From NCBI RefSeq assembly GCF_048548695.1, contig NZ_JBLYIF010000008.1: a stretch of 64,000 bases of DNA; one strand, written 5' to 3'. Below are positions 8,405 to 17,142 of the stretch, in pieces. Position 1 is the first letter of the stretch, and each line of letters starts with the position of its first letter. This DNA comes from Neptuniibacter sp048548695. GTDB lineage: Bacteria > Pseudomonadota > Gammaproteobacteria > Pseudomonadales > Balneatricaceae. A model generated the notes under the pieces. The model was not told the origin of the DNA. It saw nothing but the letters and a program-made list of their open reading frames with translations, and did no database searches. Both the position numbers and the translations under genes were made by a program.

Positions 8405-8433
8405 TAATTTGTAGTGGAAACCACTACAAATTA
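8405..8433. promoter_or_regulatory. Perfect 13-bp inverted repeat upstream of icd
   Basis: TAATTTGTAGTGG, loop AAA, CCACTACAAATTA: all 13 pairs match. There is no U-tract on either strand, so it is more likely an operator or RNA stem than a terminator. It lies about 120 bp upstream of the candidate icd promoter. The TGTAGT/ACTACA half-sites resemble those recalled for the RpiR-type regulator RccR in Pseudomonas, but the spacing differs. Confidence 0.6.
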
Positions 8434-8531
8434 GCTTATTGCACCCATTTATATAGCACTTAGTCGACCAAAACCGCGTTATAGTTGTAAAAACACAACA
8501 GATATTAGCCTTAAGTGCATACTCCTGACGT

Positions 8532-8559
8532 ATGACCCGAAGGGCTTTTTCTGTATACT
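8532..8559 (+). promoter_or_regulatory. Candidate promoter of icd
   Basis: ATGACC, 16 bp, TATACT. The -10 box matches five of six bases and the -35 box four of six. It would give a leader of about 100 nt that carries the stem-loops described at 8579-8631. Confidence 0.5.
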
Positions 8560-8578
8560 TATGCGCCGAAACACGACC

Positions 8579-8631
8579 ATCAGGCTCGACAAAGTAGAGA
8601 CGGGCGACCAAAAGTCACCCTGATTCGAGCC
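8579..8631 (+). promoter_or_regulatory. Structured 5' leader of icd with alternative pairings
   Basis: GGCTCGA (8583-8589) can pair with TCGAGCC (8625-8631), closing a region with an inner stem GGGCGAC/GTCACCC (one mismatch). ATCAGG (8579-8584) can instead pair with CCTGAT (8619-8624). The two long pairings share bases 8583-8584 and compete in part. A regulatory role is inferred only. Confidence 0.35.
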
Positions 8632-8666
8632 CTTGGCCAAATGCCATAAATTATTTGGGGAATACA

Positions 8667-10898
8667 ATGACTACAAATAAGCACACCATCTATTATACCC
8701 TGACAGACGAAGCTCCATCTCTGGCCACCTGCTCTTTACTGCCAATTGTGCGCACCTTCACTTCCTGCGCCAATATCGATGTACAAATCACTGACATTTC
8801 ACTGGCAAGCCGTGTGCTTTCTGCATTCCCCGAAAACCTGACTGAGTCTCAGAAAGTTGAAGATGGCCTGGCTTTTCTCGGCGACCTGACTCAGGACCCA
8901 GATGCCAACATCGTCAAACTACCAAACATCAGTGCATCTGTACCCCAACTGAAAGCCTGCATCGCTGAACTGCAGGCCCAAGGTTATGACGTCCCAGCAC
9001 TGCCTGAAGCCCCACAGACAGATGCTGAAAAAGCCATCCGTGATCGTTACACCAAAATTCTGGGCAGCGCCGTTAACCCGGTGCTGCGCGAAGGCAACTC
9101 TGACCGCCGCGCGCCTGCTGCCGTTAAAGCCTTTGTCCGCAAATTCCCTCACTCCATGGGCGACTGGAGCAAAGCATCCCGCACCCATGCAGACTGGATG
9201 CGACAAGGTGACTTCTTCTCTGCTGAACAGTCAATCACCATGGCCGATGCCGGTGATGTGCGCATTGAGTTCATCAACGCCAGCGGTAATGTTGAAGTCA
9301 AAAAAGAGCTATCTCTGGAAAAAGGCGAAGTCCTGGACAGCATGCGCATGAGCTGCAAGGCGCTGCGCGAGTTCTTTGAAGAATCCCTGAATGATGCTAA
9401 AGACACGGGTGTCATGTGGTCACTGCACGTGAAAGCGACCATGATGAAAGTATCCCACCCTATCGTATTTGGTCATGCCGTCACTGTCTTCTATAAAGAC
9501 GTGTTCGACAAGCACGGCGCCCTGTTTGAAGAGCTGGGTGTAAACCCAAATAATGGTCTGGGCAGTGTTTACGACAAAATTGCTAGCCTACCTCGCTCTC
9601 ACCGCGAAGAGATCGAAGAAGATATCCACGCGTGTTACGAAAACCGTCCAGAGCTGGCAATGGTTGATTCTGTAAAAGGTATCACCAACCTGCACGTGCC
9701 TTCTGACGTTATCGTCGACGCCTCTATGCCTGCAATGATCCGTAACGGTGGCAAAATGTGGGGCCCTGATGGTAAGCCTAAAGACACCAAAGCGGTTATG
9801 CCAGAATCCACCTACGCCCGCATGTACCAGGAGATGATCAACTTCTGTAAAACTAACGGCGCATTCGATCCAACCACCATGGGCTCTGTACCTAACGTTG
9901 GCTTGATGGCCAAGAAAGCTGAAGAATACGGCTCTCATGACAAAACCTTCGAACTGAAAGAAAATGGCATCATGCGCGTTGTGGCTGCTGACGGCACAGT
10001 TTTGATGCAGCACGAAGTGGATAAAGGCGACATATGGCGTGCCTGCCAAACCAAAGATGAACCTATTCGTGATTGGGTCAAGCTGGCCGTAAACCGCGCC
10101 CGCCTGTCAGACACACCCGCTGTCTTCTGGCTGGACCAGGAGCGTGCGCACGATCTGGAACTGACCAAGAAGGTTGAAGCCTACCTGCAGGAGCTAGATA
10201 CAGAAGGCCTCGAGATCCACATCAAGTCTTACAACCAGGCAATGCGTTACACTCTGGATCGACTGGTTCGCAGCAAAGATACTATCTCCGTCACCGGTAA
10301 CGTACTGCGTGATTACCTGACCGACCTGTTCCCAATCATGGAACTGGGTACATCCGCCAAGATGCTGTCCATCGTACCAATGCTGAAAGGCGGTGGTATG
10401 TACGAAACTGGCGCAGGTGGTTCAGCACCAAAACACGTACAGCAGGTTGAAGAAGAAAACCACCTGCGCTGGGACTCCCTGGGTGAGTTCCTGGCTCTGG
10501 CTGTTTCTCTGGAAGATATGGGCCGGAAAAACGACAACCCTCGCGCCCGGGTTCTGGCCGCTACCCTGGATAAGGCAACCGGTAAACTGCTGGAAAACAA
10601 TAAATCGCCATCACGTAAAACCGGCGAATTGGATAACCGCGGCAGCCACTTCTACCTGGGTATGTATTGGGCCGAAGCGCTTGCTAATCAAACCGATGAC
10701 ACTGAACTGGCATCACATTTTGCGCCACTGGCTAAAACCATGGCAGATAACAAAGATAAAGTACTGGAAGAACTGTCAGCCATACAAGGTAAGCCGGCTG
10801 ACCTGGACGGTTACTATCATGCCGACCGCGCTACAGTGAAAAAAGTAATGCGCCCAAGCGCCACACTAAACAGTATCCTGGCAGCAGCCTCAGAATAA
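8667..10898 (+). CDS. icd: Monomeric NADP-dependent isocitrate dehydrogenase
   Basis: A 743-aa enzyme of the monomeric IDH family, oxidising isocitrate to 2-oxoglutarate and CO2 with NADP+. This family (about 740 aa) is unrelated in length to the common homodimeric IDH of about 420 aa. Family segments include NSDRRAPAAVKAFVRKFPH near residue 130, VSHPIVFGHAVTVFYKD near 260, and ETGAGGSAPKHVQQ near 590. The start at ATG 8667 is preferred over TTG 8655 because GGGG lies between the two. It ends in a bidirectional terminator shared with glnS. The product feeds the NADPH pool, balanced by SthA elsewhere in this window. Confidence 0.97.
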   Translation: MTTNKHTIYYTLTDEAPSLATCSLLPIVRTFTSCANIDVQITDISLASRVLSAFPENLTESQKVEDGLAFLGDLTQDPDANIVKLPNISASVPQLKACIAELQAQGYDVPALPEAPQTDAEKAIRDRYTKILGSAVNPVLREGNSDRRAPAAVKAFVRKFPHSMGDWSKASRTHADWMRQGDFFSAEQSITMADAGDVRIEFINASGNVEVKKELSLEKGEVLDSMRMSCKALREFFEESLNDAKDTGVMWSLHVKATMMKVSHPIVFGHAVTVFYKDVFDKHGALFEELGVNPNNGLGSVYDKIASLPRSHREEIEEDIHACYENRPELAMVDSVKGITNLHVPSDVIVDASMPAMIRNGGKMWGPDGKPKDTKAVMPESTYARMYQEMINFCKTNGAFDPTTMGSVPNVGLMAKKAEEYGSHDKTFELKENGIMRVVAADGTVLMQHEVDKGDIWRACQTKDEPIRDWVKLAVNRARLSDTPAVFWLDQERAHDLELTKKVEAYLQELDTEGLEIHIKSYNQAMRYTLDRLVRSKDTISVTGNVLRDYLTDLFPIMELGTSAKMLSIVPMLKGGGMYETGAGGSAPKHVQQVEEENHLRWDSLGEFLALAVSLEDMGRKNDNPRARVLAATLDKATGKLLENNKSPSRKTGELDNRGSHFYLGMYWAEALANQTDDTELASHFAPLAKTMADNKDKVLEELSAIQGKPADLDGYYHADRATVKKVMRPSATLNSILAAASE

Positions 10899-10911
10899 TG
10901 TTTGAAGTATA

Positions 10912-10939
10912 AAAAAGCCCGGCATGTGCCGGGCTTTTT
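10912..10939. terminator. Bidirectional terminator between icd and glnS
   Basis: A-rich flank, AGCCCGGCA, short loop, TGCCGGGCT, then T-tract. The symmetric A and T runs allow termination from both sides of the convergent pair. Confidence 0.92.
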
Positions 10940-10986
10940 ATTGGAATAATGACTGGGAAATTATTGCTTCGACTAAAGGAAATCGT

Positions 10987-12651
10987 TTATTTCCAGCTGT
11001 CGCGTAACGTCACTGTCCGGTTAAACACCAAACGCTCTGCAGTTGAGTCAGAATCGACACAAAAATAACCGGTACGCTCAAATTGATAACGGCTTTCCAC
11101 CGCAGCATCCGCCAGACCAATTTCACAACGGCTATCAGTTAGCACCACCAGCGACTGCGGATTAATACATTCTAGAAAATCGCGCTCTTTGTCGCCTGAT
11201 GGATTTTCAACAGTGAACAAGCGGTCATATTCACGCACCTCACATGGTACGGAATGCTCAGCACTCACCCAGTGGACCACCCCGTTGGGCTTATACCCTT
11301 CTGGGTTACTGCCTTTAGTATCCGGATCATATGTACATTTCAACTCAACAACATCACCCGCCGCATTTTTAACCACTTCCTGACAGGTAATGACATAGGC
11401 GCCGCGCAAACGCACAGCATCGCCTGGCGCTAGCCGCTTCCATTTTCGCGGCTTGTCTTCTACAAAATCTTCCTTTTCAATCAGTAGGTTACGACTAAAT
11501 ACTACCTGACGCATACCCATAGATTCATCTTTAGGGTGATTCGGCAACTCAAACCATTCCTGCTGATCTTCGGGGTAGTTGGTCACTGTCACTGTGAGCG
11601 GGCGTACTACACACATAGCACGAGGAGCGCTTTTGTCCAGATCATCACGAATAACCGCTTCCAACATCCCCATATCGACAACACCATTGGAACGGGTTAC
11701 ACCAACCCGGTCGCAGAATTCACGCAACGCTGCCGGGGTAAAGCCACGACGACGCAGGCCAGAAATGGTCGGCATCCGCGGATCATTCCAGCCCGCCACA
11801 TGGGCTTCATCAACCAGCTGCTTCAAGCGACGCTTACTGGTAATTGTGTAATTCAGTTCTAAGCGTGAAAACTCATATTGGCGCGGCACGCAAGGTACTG
11901 GCAAATGATCAATAAACCACTCGTACAGCGGTCGATGATCTTCAAACTCCAGAGTACAGATAGAGTGCGTGACGCCTTCCAGGGCATCCGATTGACCATG
12001 AGCGAAGTCATACATTGGATAAATACACCACTGATCGCCGGTCTGATGGTGGTGCGTATGCATGATCCGATAAATCATCGGATCACGCAGGTTCATATTC
12101 GGTGACTGCATATCAATCTTGGCACGCAACGAGCAACTGCCTTCGGCAAACTCACCCTTTTTCATCCGCTCGAACAAGGCCAGATTCTCTGCAACCGACC
12201 GGTCACGGAACGGGCTATTGCGCCCTGGGGTGGTAAAATTACCGCGATACTCTTTGGCTTCAGCAGGTAACAGGTCGCAGACGTATGCCTTGCCCTGTTC
12301 AATCAGATAAACGGCCCAGTCGTACAGCTGCTGAAAGTAATCTGAGGTATAACGCACCTCGCCCTGCCACTGATACCCCAACCAGTTCACATCACGAACA
12401 ATTGAATCAATATATTCCTGACTCTCTTTTTCTGGGTTGGTATCGTCGAAGCGCAGATTACATACACCCTGATACTTTTCAGCCGTGCCAAAGTTAAGAC
12501 AGATCGATTTTGCATGCCCTATATGCAGATAGCCATTGGGCTCCGGCGGAAAACGCGTGACAACCTGACCATCATTCAAACCCTGCTGCAGGTCTTTCTC
12601 GACGATCTGATGAATGAAATTAACCGGCTTACTGTTTTTTGCTGTACTCAT
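10987..12651 (-). CDS. glnS: Glutaminyl-tRNA synthetase
   Basis: A 554-aa class I aminoacyl-tRNA synthetase charging tRNA-Gln. The HIGH motif is in FPPEPNGYLHIGHAKS near residue 38-50, and the KMSKS equivalent is in ITSKRRLKQLV near 270. The anticodon-binding beta-barrels follow (for example the block around VVFSRNLLIEKEDF). Length matches E. coli GlnRS (554 aa). It is monocistronic and divergent from ppiB. Confidence 0.98.
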   Translation of the reverse strand: MSTAKNSKPVNFIHQIVEKDLQQGLNDGQVVTRFPPEPNGYLHIGHAKSICLNFGTAEKYQGVCNLRFDDTNPEKESQEYIDSIVRDVNWLGYQWQGEVRYTSDYFQQLYDWAVYLIEQGKAYVCDLLPAEAKEYRGNFTTPGRNSPFRDRSVAENLALFERMKKGEFAEGSCSLRAKIDMQSPNMNLRDPMIYRIMHTHHHQTGDQWCIYPMYDFAHGQSDALEGVTHSICTLEFEDHRPLYEWFIDHLPVPCVPRQYEFSRLELNYTITSKRRLKQLVDEAHVAGWNDPRMPTISGLRRRGFTPAALREFCDRVGVTRSNGVVDMGMLEAVIRDDLDKSAPRAMCVVRPLTVTVTNYPEDQQEWFELPNHPKDESMGMRQVVFSRNLLIEKEDFVEDKPRKWKRLAPGDAVRLRGAYVITCQEVVKNAAGDVVELKCTYDPDTKGSNPEGYKPNGVVHWVSAEHSVPCEVREYDRLFTVENPSGDKERDFLECINPQSLVVLTDSRCEIGLADAAVESRYQFERTGYFCVDSDSTAERLVFNRTVTLRDSWK

Positions 12652-12850
12652 AAATTAGTATCTTGTTTTCCGCTACTGTCAGACTTCAAGGCCAGCTAAG
12701 GCCATCGCGGCGAACATTATAAACGGTTGCTTTGCAGAATTGGCAGTTTATTCCGGCGTATTATTAGGCTAGAGACAAATGTACTTGTTCTTAGGAACTA
12801 GACTAACGATCCCAAAGAATAAATTGTGGCACTTTATCTTAAGACTTGAG

Positions 12851-12856
12851 TATAAT
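12851..12856 (+). promoter_or_regulatory. Candidate -10 box of ppiB-lpxH
   Basis: A perfect TATAAT lies 37 bp before the ppiB start. No good -35 box is seen at 16-18 bp, so the promoter may depend on an activator. Confidence 0.4.
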
Positions 12857-12892
12857 GACGGCCACAAGTGCGAAGAAAATGGACATACAACA

Positions 12893-13414
12893 ATGATTAT
12901 TCTCCATACCAATTTTGGCGATATCAGTATCGAACTTGATCACAAAAAGGCCCCCGTCACGGCAAAGAACTTCGAAGAAAATGTCCGTGACGGTTTCTAT
13001 GATAATGTGATCTTCCACCGTATTATTAACGGTTTTATGATCCAGGGCGGCGGATTTGAGCCAGGCATGGCGCAGAAAGAAACAGGCAAGTCGATCGAAA
13101 ACGAAGCCGATAACGGCCTATCCAACTTAACAGGCACTATCGCCATGGCTCGCACCATGGATCCGCATAGCGCTTCAGCTCAATTCTTTATCAACGTCTC
13201 CGACAACACCTTCCTTGATCACACTGCGAAAACCACCGAAGGTTGGGGCTATGCCGTATTCGGAAAAGTGGTCGATGGCATGGACATCGTTAACCGCATC
13301 AAAGTTGCACCGACAACTATGCGGGCAGGACATCAGGATGTTCCTACCGAAGATGTGATTATTGAATCTGCAGAAATCATTGAACAACAGGTAGCTGAAG
13401 CAGCTAACCATTAA
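12893..13414 (+). CDS. ppiB: Peptidyl-prolyl cis-trans isomerase B (cyclophilin)
   Basis: A 173-aa cytoplasmic cyclophilin that speeds up proline isomerisation in protein folding. Key active-site segments are visible: NVIFHRIINGFMIQGG (catalytic Arg) and FFINVSDNTFLDH, with the motif MARTMDPHSASAQ. The start at 12893 gives the family N-terminus MIILHTNFGDISIELD; the longer frame from 12779 would add residues unlike any cyclophilin. No signal peptide. lpxH starts 4 bp after its stop, so they form an operon, an arrangement seen in other gammaproteobacteria. Confidence 0.95.
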   Translation: MIILHTNFGDISIELDHKKAPVTAKNFEENVRDGFYDNVIFHRIINGFMIQGGGFEPGMAQKETGKSIENEADNGLSNLTGTIAMARTMDPHSASAQFFINVSDNTFLDHTAKTTEGWGYAVFGKVVDGMDIVNRIKVAPTTMRAGHQDVPTEDVIIESAEIIEQQVAEAANH

Positions 13415-13418
13415 TGCA

Positions 13419-14153
13419 ATGAGCAGTTATTTTATTTCAGACTTACATCTGAAACCACAGCGCCCGGACCTGACCCGGGCGCTTCTGTGTTTTCTCGACA
13501 AAATCGCACCGGATGCCGATGCCCTGTACCTTCTGGGCGATATTTTTGAGGCCTGGATTGGCGACGATGCACCATACCCCAATCTGACAAAAATCTGCCA
13601 ACGGCTACAAGAACTGAGCGAGCAAGGTTGTGAGCTCTATTTCCAACATGGCAATCGCGACTTTTTGGTGGGAACACAACTCTGCCAACAAATAGGAGCG
13701 TCGTTGCTACCCGAATACGCTCAGGTCAACCTACCCTGCGGACAAGAAGCCCTATTAATACATGGCGACCAGCTTTGTACGGATGACACAGACTATATGG
13801 CCTTCCGTGACATGGTTCGCAGTCCTGAATGGCAACAGGCATTTCTTGCCAAACCAGTATCAGAACGACTGGAAATTGCCAGGCAACTGCGGGATACCAG
13901 CAAAGCACAGGGTGCCATGAAAGCGGAAAACATCACTGATGTGAACAACGTGGCCGTAGCAGAGACCTTAGCTAAATATAAAGTCAGGCTAATGATTCAT
14001 GGCCATACTCACCGACCAAAAATTCACCGGATAGGCTTAGCCAATGGCAAAAGCGCAACGCGTATTGTCTTAGGTGATTGGGATAAGTCAGGCTGGTATC
14101 TGAAAGTTGACCACACCGGCTATGATCTAATCAGCTTTCCAATCACCTGCTAG
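13419..14153 (+). CDS. lpxH: UDP-2,3-diacylglucosamine diphosphatase LpxH
   Basis: A 244-aa metallophosphoesterase that hydrolyses UDP-2,3-diacylglucosamine to lipid X in lipid A synthesis, at the inner face of the inner membrane. Metal-binding motifs are in order: FISDLHL, GDIFEAWIGDD, FQHGNRDFL, and MIHGHTHRP. The lid segment MKAENITDVN is typical of LpxH. It follows ppiB by 4 bp. Its 3' end overlaps the 3' end of convergent miaE by 11 bp. Confidence 0.96.
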   Translation: MSSYFISDLHLKPQRPDLTRALLCFLDKIAPDADALYLLGDIFEAWIGDDAPYPNLTKICQRLQELSEQGCELYFQHGNRDFLVGTQLCQQIGASLLPEYAQVNLPCGQEALLIHGDQLCTDDTDYMAFRDMVRSPEWQQAFLAKPVSERLEIARQLRDTSKAQGAMKAENITDVNNVAVAETLAKYKVRLMIHGHTHRPKIHRIGLANGKSATRIVLGDWDKSGWYLKVDHTGYDLISFPITC

Positions 14154-14778
14154 CCATTAACCCCTCAAGCCCATCAAGCTCTGGAACGCCGCTATGAAAA
14201 CGGAAAGTTTCATCCTGCTCCAGCACCAATTGCACTTCACGTTCACGAAACAGTGATATCCGCGCATCAATTGACTCGCCAGCATAACTTTCTGCCAGAG
14301 ACAGATAGTCCTGATAGTGTCGCGCTTCTGATTTTAGCAATGAACGATAGAACTTTTTCAGCTCTTCATCCAGGTAAGGCGCCAACTTGGCAAAGCGCTC
14401 ACAAGACCGCGCTTCGATAAAAGCACCGATGATCAAAACGTCGATCAGGCGCCCTGGTTCTGAGGTTCTGACTTCTTGGCGAAGTCCCTGAGCATAACGT
14501 GATGAGGGCAGATGATCGTAGACAATACCGCGATTTTGCATGATCTCTAGCACTTGCTCAAAATGGATCAACTCTTCCCGCGCGAGACGGGACATCTTTT
14601 TGAGCAGATCAACACGGTCGACATACCTAAACATCAAATGCATAGCTGTCGACGCTGCTTTCTTTTCACAATGTGCATGATCAATCAGTAACAGCTCCTG
14701 ATTTTCCAGAGCAGCCTGTACCCATTCATCAGGTGTTTCGCAACCCAAAAAAGCATGAATCTGATTTAATGCATCCAC
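14143..14778 (-). CDS. miaE: tRNA-(2-methylthio-N6-isopentenyladenosine37) hydroxylase MiaE
   Basis: A 211-aa di-iron monooxygenase of the ferritin-like fold that hydroxylates ms2i6A37 in tRNA. Iron ligands fit: E in HCEKKAASTAMH, E and H in REELIHFEQVLE, E in EARSCERF, and E-x-x-H in SEARHYQDY. The start GTG at 14778 is preferred to the ATG at 14826: the upstream version would translate through a terminator hairpin, and the family starts just before QIHAFLGC. The Shine-Dalgarno AGGGGG lies in the 3' arm of that hairpin. The gene converges on lpxH with an 11-bp overlap. Confidence 0.9.
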   Translation of the reverse strand: MDALNQIHAFLGCETPDEWVQAALENQELLLIDHAHCEKKAASTAMHLMFRYVDRVDLLKKMSRLAREELIHFEQVLEIMQNRGIVYDHLPSSRYAQGLRQEVRTSEPGRLIDVLIIGAFIEARSCERFAKLAPYLDEELKKFYRSLLKSEARHYQDYLSLAESYAGESIDARISLFREREVQLVLEQDETFRFHSGVPELDGLEGLMASR

Positions 14779-14805
14779 AAAAAGGCCCCCTGTGTGAAGG
14801 GGGCC
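14779..14805 (-). terminator. Rho-independent terminator directly abutting the miaE start
   Basis: Minus strand GGCCCCCT, 6-nt loop, AGGGGGCC, TTTTT, followed at once by the GTG of miaE. An 8-bp perfect stem and T5 tract end the Roadblock operon. The same stem holds the miaE ribosome-binding site, so read-through transcripts would have it sequestered. Confidence 0.85.
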
Positions 14806-14871
14806 ATTATACGCACCAGCCAACAAAAGTTAAGCCGTGTGAGCAGTGCGTTCTTAGCACTGCCTAAGCGT

Positions 14872-15234
14872 TTATAACAACTTGCCAATAGCCTGGGATG
14901 CACGTTTCACATCCAACAGAATCAGCCCCAGACGCACACTAGGCTTAGCAACAACAGTTAGCACTGAATCACGATTAGCATGGGTCATCAGAATATACCC
15001 GTGCTCCCCTTTAATCAGCACCTGCTCCAGCTCCCCCTTAGCGAGTTCCTGAGCGGTTCGTTCACCTAAAGAAAGCATGGCAGCACTCATGGCACCAATA
15101 CGATCCTCATCCATCCCGGATGGCAGCAAAGCAGCAATCATCAAACCGTCTGTCGATATTACAGCAGATGCTTCAATGTCCGTTGACGCGCCATTCAAGT
15201 CACTCAAAATCGAGGTCAACATTTCTGAGCGCAT
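14872..15234 (-). CDS. Roadblock/LC7 domain protein
   Basis: A 120-aa single-domain Roadblock/LC7 protein. The pattern of helix, strand with 'EASAVISTDGLMIAALLP', middle helix 'IGAMSAAMLSLGERTAQEL', then strands 'EQVLIKGEHGYILMTHA' and 'SVLTVVAKPSVRLGLILLDVKRA' fits the family. In bacteria such proteins (for example MglB) regulate small Ras-like GTPases or act as scaffolds; no GTPase gene is near. AGGAGAG precedes the ATG. It is the last gene of a four-gene cassette that ends at the terminator at 14779-14805. Confidence 0.85.
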   Translation of the reverse strand: MRSEMLTSILSDLNGASTDIEASAVISTDGLMIAALLPSGMDEDRIGAMSAAMLSLGERTAQELAKGELEQVLIKGEHGYILMTHANRDSVLTVVAKPSVRLGLILLDVKRASQAIGKLL

Positions 15235-15295
15235 GAGTCTCTCCTATCATTTTCTTGTCACTCCGGATGCTTAACACCGGAATTCAAAATCTTGC

Positions 15296-15928
15296 TTAAT
15301 AATTCAGGTATCGTCTGGCCAGAATGCTGAGCAGGTCTACATATACCTGCTGATTCAATCTTGGCATTTTTTCGATAACCAATACAAAACGCTGCTTACC
15401 CAGATATAACATCCAGAAACCAACCTGACTGAGGCCGACCGGATCCAGCAACCCCCAGCTTTCACCCATGAACGAAAGCTCTCCATTCAGCAGGCTATTA
15501 TGCCGGCTGTGCAATGAACTTAAATCCGCAGCCAACGCTGCCAACTCTTCACTGTGATTTTCGTCATAGCCGCTTGAAGCAAGACAAAAACCCAGATCAT
15601 CCGCCAATACCACCTTACCGGCACTCGACAGGTCGGGCAGCAATGCCGGCAGCACTGACTCAAGATTATCGTTTATCGTCTCCGCTGGTGTTGTCTTCAA
15701 TTCAACAAAACCGCGATCTAGCAGCTTCTGAAACAGCTGGTCTGACTCGTCCTGCGGCAGAGCCGTGAGCTTGCTAACCAACAATGGGCTAAACGGAATC
15801 GATACATCTGCGCTCAGCAGTTGCAGCAAAAACGCCCGCGCACTGTCAGGCTCAGGACACACCGTCGCAAAAAACGCACCGGCTGGTGTTATCTGGATAA
15901 ATTGATTTGTCTTATTTTCTTCTGTCAC
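15296..15928 (-). CDS. Uncharacterised protein of the Roadblock cassette (possible degenerate Roadblock fold)
   Basis: A 210-aa protein that I do not recognise. The first 90 residues are mostly helical and could be winged-helix-like (SADVSIPFSPLLVSKLTALPQDESDQLFQKLLDRGFVEL). Residues about 105-205 show a strand-helix-strand order (GKVVLADDLGFCLASSG, LAALAADLSSLH, QRFVLVIEKMP, LLSILARRYL) similar to Roadblock/LC7, which would make it a second such protein in the cassette; this is inference. It starts with GTG. It lies 17 bp after the previous gene and 61 bp before the Roadblock gene. Confidence 0.65.
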   Translation of the reverse strand: MTEENKTNQFIQITPAGAFFATVCPEPDSARAFLLQLLSADVSIPFSPLLVSKLTALPQDESDQLFQKLLDRGFVELKTTPAETINDNLESVLPALLPDLSSAGKVVLADDLGFCLASSGYDENHSEELAALAADLSSLHSRHNSLLNGELSFMGESWGLLDPVGLSQVGFWMLYLGKQRFVLVIEKMPRLNQQVYVDLLSILARRYLNY

Positions 15929-15945
15929 ACGACAACCCCCATACC

Positions 15946-17112
15946 TCAGCCCGTATAGCTCTCAGCATCCAACCAACCCAAAAAATAAGCTGCAGAGGCA
16001 AATGCAAAAACCTGACGCTGAGGCAAATCCAGTATTCTGATGATATCGACCACCGACAAGGAATGGTTCAACCATATGTCAGCAATCTGATGAAAACAAT
16101 CCAAACTAAGCAAATGAGCCGCTTCTGGCTGCTGACGCAAAACATAGGGCTGTTGCGGATCGAGCCCCACCAGAAGCCTACCTCGGGCACTCCAGAGCGC
16201 CATCTGCCAGAGAAACGCAACCTTATTTGTGCTCCTTCCGGCTTCAACAAACGCAACAAGGCTAGCAGCTTCTGGCGTCTCAATCAGCAATTCACCAAAT
16301 CTAAAACGTTGCTGCGCCAGCTCTAGCAGGAAGTCATCCGTATATTCATGAACAAACTCACGCGATTCTGGCTGATAGACAACACGTATCCGGTCGCCTT
16401 TCAAAATAACCGGTGACGCCATTTCCTCACCTTTGCTGACCAGGTGCTTCAGCAAATTCAGAATATAGCCATCAGCATTAAACGTTATCTGTTGGCGTTT
16501 TTTCAAATCATCCAGATCTACATCTTCCGCATCACCACAACACCTGAACTCCAGCTCAGCCAGATCAATATCACTGGTCACCGCAGGCATTTCAGCCGTT
16601 ACCACATCTGTCACTGAAGCCACCAGGTCAGCTAAAGCCGATTTATGCTGTCCGCCCAATTGCGCAATCAAGCGATCAGACGCACTGACGGTCAAATCAC
16701 CCTGCTCTAATTGGTGCTTTAAGGCAGCGGTTTGGCGTTCAATCGAAAACCCCTGATGCGTATCGTAACCCTCAGCTGCCAACGAGGTATCCAGCTCGTG
16801 AGCCATATCCAATAACGCTTGCGACAGGCTACCACTGGTGTACGGCTTACACACCCAATGATAACCAGGCCATTTATGCTGCGATAAACCAATAACCACA
16901 CCCTGCGGTGCTTTCGGGAATTCATTTTTTAACTGGGTAAGGGAGCTGTAGCGATCACCATTGACCATGAAACAGTTAGCCTGCTCAACCGGCACCGCTG
17001 TTTTATCAAGCTTACGCTGCAGAAAATACTCAATTGCAGCGGCCTCACTGGCAGAAAAACCCACGATCGCAGGCCTCAAACGCCGGATCATAGGATTATC
17101 AGAAATACTCAT
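15946..17112 (-). CDS. Uncharacterised protein with degenerate receiver-like N-terminus
   Basis: A 388-aa protein, no family recognised. Residues about 10-115 look like a phosphoreceiver lacking the usual acidic pocket: RPAIVGFSASEAAAIEYFL at the start and WVCKPYTSGSLSQALLDMA, the latter like the K-P motif and last helix of REC domains. Residues about 120-210 are polar and acidic (linker). Residues about 215-385 hold mixed strands and helices and end in a helical segment, SVVDIIRILDLPQRQVFAFASAAYFLGWL, that resembles a winged helix. No P-loop or catalytic motif was found. The gene is the second of the Roadblock cassette. Confidence 0.7.
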   Translation of the reverse strand: MSISDNPMIRRLRPAIVGFSASEAAAIEYFLQRKLDKTAVPVEQANCFMVNGDRYSSLTQLKNEFPKAPQGVVIGLSQHKWPGYHWVCKPYTSGSLSQALLDMAHELDTSLAAEGYDTHQGFSIERQTAALKHQLEQGDLTVSASDRLIAQLGGQHKSALADLVASVTDVVTAEMPAVTSDIDLAELEFRCCGDAEDVDLDDLKKRQQITFNADGYILNLLKHLVSKGEEMASPVILKGDRIRVVYQPESREFVHEYTDDFLLELAQQRFRFGELLIETPEAASLVAFVEAGRSTNKVAFLWQMALWSARGRLLVGLDPQQPYVLRQQPEAAHLLSLDCFHQIADIWLNHSLSVVDIIRILDLPQRQVFAFASAAYFLGWLDAESYTG

Positions 17113-17142
17113 CGGCGGGGTTCCATCCTTAGCACCATGCCC

